Below, piece after piece: positions 61,997-64,000 of a stretch of DNA of 64,000 nt (positions within the stretch are counted from its first letter, which is position 1; each line of letters starts with the position of its first letter). Under the pieces are notes generated by a model. That model made no database searches. It had not been told where the DNA came from and worked only from the letters and a program-made list of their open reading frames with translations. The stretch comes from JBDTME01 sp964583795 (lineage in GTDB: Bacteria > Patescibacteriota > Microgenomatia > UBA1400 > PJMF01): the NCBI GenBank assembly GCA_964583795.1, contig CAZOWX010000003.1, forward strand, positions 1-64,000, given 5' to 3'. Position numbers and translations under genes: made by a program.

Positions 61997-62728
61997 ATGA
62001 AAATTTTACTCAGCAGCATAATAACAACTACTGACGATGGCGTAGTTGGTAGTAAAGCAACTAATTTAGCCCAATTGAATGATTTTGGTTTTATTGTCCC
62101 GTCATTTTTCGTTATTGAATTAGATTTAGGTGAAAAAGTTTCTCAATATAAAGATGAAATTCTTAAGCAGTTTGACACGCTTCGCAGTGATGAAGTATCG
62201 GTGCGTAGTAGCTCTAGCGTTGAGGACTCAAAAAATTATAGCTTTGCCGGATTGTTTGATACTTACCTACATGTAACAAGAGACCAAGTAATAGAAAAAA
62301 TCGAAGCCTGTTTTGCTGCGGTTCGCAATCAACGGGTGGAGGAGTACTGCAAAGTAAATGGTATTGATGCTGACCTAGTCAAGATGGCAGTTATTGTGCA
62401 GACCATGATAAGTGCAGAGTATAGCGGTGTGTGTTTTACCAAAAATCCAGTGACCAATAACGAGAGTGAAATTATGATAGAGGTAGCACAGGGGGATGGA
62501 GAGAACGTGGTAGCAGGAATTGTGACTCCGGATAATTTTGTGATTCAAAAAAATGACCTCACTTTCACCAATGAAAGTGCCAACTTGCCAGAATCAAAAA
62601 CAGTTGCACAGCAAGTTGCATCAATCGCGAAAGAAATCGAGCACAAGTTTGGCTATTTTGCCGATATCGAGTGGTGTTTTAAGGATGGAGTGGTGTTTGT
62701 CTTGCAGGTGCGGCCGATTACGAGTTAG
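61997..62728 (+). CDS. Stand-alone PEP synthase/PPDK ATP-grasp domain protein
   Basis: 243 residues, only the N-terminal nucleotide-binding part of PEP synthase (usually about 800 residues). VGSKATNLAQL, FVVPSFFVI-like, VRSSSSVEDSKNYSFAGLFDTYL, VIVQTMISAEYSGVCFTKNP and the last strand VFVLQVRPITS match it from start to end. It stops exactly where the swivel domain would follow. The missing phosphohistidine domain is in the gene at 63414 on the other strand. Overlaps the phosphatase gene by 11 bp tail to tail. Confidence 0.88.
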   Translation: MKILLSSIITTTDDGVVGSKATNLAQLNDFGFIVPSFFVIELDLGEKVSQYKDEILKQFDTLRSDEVSVRSSSSVEDSKNYSFAGLFDTYLHVTRDQVIEKIEACFAAVRNQRVEEYCKVNGIDADLVKMAVIVQTMISAEYSGVCFTKNPVTNNESEIMIEVAQGDGENVVAGIVTPDNFVIQKNDLTFTNESANLPESKTVAQQVASIAKEIEHKFGYFADIEWCFKDGVVFVLQVRPITS

Positions 62729-63404
62729 TCGATTTGTTTGCTGGGTTGATGTACCATACTTCTCCATAAGTAGGATCATCCCAAGCAAACTCAAGAATTT
62801 CAGCAATGGCTCCCAAAACTTCTTCATGACAAACCATTAAGAAAGGGAATGTGTCAGCCAACTGAAAAACAGTGAAAAGTGCTTGTCTGACTCTTTCTCG
62901 CACCATATCAGGACTTTCCTCGCCCTCGTAGAACTGCATTCCGGCCTTCGCTTTGCGTTTCCAAGCTCGAAACCAATTCTCACCTTCTAACATGTTTGCT
63001 TCCCAGCGAGCGTATGAGTTTGGCATTGTATCCGTGGGACCAATGACTTTGACATCGCGCAAGTCGGGTACTACTTGTTGCTTGCAGTTGATACCTGCTT
63101 TTGTCAGAGTATCAATAACAATCTCAGTCGTTTGCAGACAACGGCGTTTTGGACTGGTAAAAACAGTAAAGGAAGTAATGTTGTGCTCCCGAAGGTACTG
63201 CACAATTTCATCAGCTGCAGCGACAACGATTTGTTTGCCTTTTTCTGTTAGTGTCCCTTCAACATTGTCGCCGCCGCGATCTTCTTCCGGTGTATATGCT
63301 GCTTGGCCATGACGCATAGCAATGAATGGATTTGAGAGTTCTGCACGAGTACTTTGAAATATCCGGGAACTCATTGGTTTACCGATACGTTCTGCAAGTG
63401 ACAT
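62718..63404 (-). CDS. Histidine phosphatase (phosphoglycerate mutase-like)
   Basis: 228 residues. MRHGQA holds the catalytic RHG motif (His about 31), TSPKRRCLQTTEI the second Arg, and VCHEE the second His. The insert LEGENWFRAWKRKAKAGM is long. It lies between the two PEP-synthase-like genes and starts 10 nt after the end of the mobile-domain gene on the same strand, so both are probably cotranscribed. Its substrate could be a phosphorylated protein or metabolite of that system; this is inference. Confidence 0.87.
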   Translation of the reverse strand: MSLAERIGKPMSSRIFQSTRAELSNPFIAMRHGQAAYTPEEDRGGDNVEGTLTEKGKQIVVAAADEIVQYLREHNITSFTVFTSPKRRCLQTTEIVIDTLTKAGINCKQQVVPDLRDVKVIGPTDTMPNSYARWEANMLEGENWFRAWKRKAKAGMQFYEGEESPDMVRERVRQALFTVFQLADTFPFLMVCHEEVLGAIAEILEFAWDDPTYGEVWYINPANKSTNS

Positions 63405-63413
63405 AGGTTCCTT

Positions 63414-64000
63414 TTAAATGATTGTAACAGTGCCTTTTTCTCCGTCAATTTCCACTTCCTGACCATTTTTCAGGATTTCTGTGGCGCTGTGGGTGCCAAC
63501 AACACAAGGAATTTTCATTTCACGCGCGATAATGGCAGCATGACTCAGGATCCCACCTTCGTCAGTAATAATACCTGAGGCTTTATGACACGCGATGGCA
63601 AGTTTGGGTTGGGTGCTTTCGCTGACTAATATGGCACCATGGGGCATTTTGGCCATGCACTCTTCTACATTTTGATTAGCAAGTGAGACGACATAGACTT
63701 TACCGCGAATGATGCCTTTACTGGCACCGAGTCCAGCTAATTGACTTACTATCTTTGAAGAGTTTGGCATGAGTTTCTGGAAGTTTTTTCGAGCTGTTTC
63801 ACCATAAACGTACTGAAGTGAGCCGTCTGGATTTTTGGTGATTAGAAAATGGGATTTGCGCTCTACTAGTTGTGCTGAAGTGATTGGGGCAAGTGATAAG
63901 TGCAGGATTTCGTCAAAGTTTAAAAACTGGACATCACTTTTGGTGAGCTGATGTTGTTTGCCAATGAGTGTGGCAACTTCATACAAATCTTCTGTTGCCA
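63414..64000 (-). CDS. PEP-utilising enzyme mobile (phosphohistidine) domain protein, 5' partial
   Basis: The frame is open to the window end; at least 194 residues are visible. GGILSHAAIIAREMKIPCVVGT carries the phosphohistidine of the swivel domain, and NGQEVEIDGEKGTVTII is its normal C-terminus. The preceding part (LTKSDVQFLNFDEILHL...FLITKNPDGSLQYVYG) matches the linker of PEP synthase/rifampicin phosphotransferase-type proteins. Together with the ATP-grasp protein it could form a split enzyme. No PEP/pyruvate-binding barrel follows. Confidence 0.85.
   Translation of the reverse strand, partial: ATEDLYEVATLIGKQHQLTKSDVQFLNFDEILHLSLAPITSAQLVERKSHFLITKNPDGSLQYVYGETARKNFQKLMPNSSKIVSQLAGLGASKGIIRGKVYVVSLANQNVEECMAKMPHGAILVSESTQPKLAIACHKASGIITDEGGILSHAAIIAREMKIPCVVGTHSATEILKNGQEVEIDGEKGTVTII

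Noticed and set aside
1..64000. CRISPR array or Cas genes
   Set aside because: The regular repeats seen are either uninterrupted heptamers or dispersed palindromes; none has equal unique spacers, and no cas gene is present.
1..64000. Recoded UGA (Gracilibacteria/Absconditabacteria-type code)
   Set aside because: Several conserved genes end in TGA at normal length (for example rseP and the DHH-like gene), and no conserved frame needs TGA read through.

Overview
The window looks like a chromosomal segment of a Candidate Phyla Radiation (Patescibacteria) bacterium, most likely a Microgenomates-type lineage. This is inferred from gene content and style: compact housekeeping genes, many single-membrane-span proteins with Thr/Pro-rich linkers, no biosynthetic operons, and a mix of Shine-Dalgarno and apparently leaderless genes. 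TGA and TAG both act as normal stops (code 11), so it is not a UGA-recoding CPR group. No taxonomic search could be run.

Layout. 1-7 kb: M50 site-2 protease (cut by the window edge), surface and membrane proteins, PRPP synthetase, then a T-box leader controlling prolyl-tRNA synthetase. 7-19 kb: anchored surface proteins, a HigBA-like toxin-antitoxin pair, uracil phosphoribosyltransferase, a small protein kinase with a DUF4258 partner, a signal peptidase-like gene, a DHH/MYG1-like hydrolase, bS21 and YbeY. 20-26 kb: a two-step threonine-to-glycine pathway (threonine dehydrogenase and KBL) bracketing a tandem array of ~140-aa proteins of unknown function, one interrupted by an in-frame TAG. 26-36 kb: DUF3592-like pair, DnaX, a signal-peptidase homologue lacking its catalytic residues, YbaB/EbfC, a PfkB kinase beside S-adenosylhomocysteine hydrolase, a HAD protein, surface proteins and RecR. 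36-44 kb: HPF, an RNA-rich stretch, hypothetical proteins and a large Cys-rich secreted protein. 44-52 kb: P2-type ATPase, repeat-invaded coiled-coil proteins, SDR, P-loop kinase, a leader with competing hairpins, CysRS, and a GIY-YIG nuclease bracketed by perfect inverted repeats. 53-64 kb: a repeat field, lipoprotein, Cof-type phosphatase, dockerin-lyase protein, DEAD-box helicase, MFS exporter, divergent hypotheticals, a subtilase-like protein, and a PEP-synthase-like enzyme whose ATP-grasp and phosphohistidine domains lie in separate convergent genes.

The most unusual region is 37.6-38.2 kb. Two convergent units each carry (i) a tRNA-like RNA with a canonical T-arm, a tiny D-hairpin with UGGU loop, a long anticodon-like arm and a 12-13 bp closing helix, and (ii) immediately downstream on the same strand a strong promoter, a ~65-nt sRNA whose 5' end is antisense to the D/anticodon half of its own tRNA-like partner, and an intrinsic terminator. 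The same architecture with different sequences in both units points to an undescribed paired-RNA system.

A second theme is repeats. Intergenic spaces hold REP-like palindromes (CGTCATCC...GGATCTAAAGTC type) and degenerate heptanucleotide tandem repeats with many unit sequences, both of which have also entered coding sequences (dnaX, the 46.7 kb gene, the end of the PfkB kinase gene). The GIY-YIG gene at 52 kb is framed by two perfect inverted copies of one REP-like element and is a candidate mobiliser of the family.
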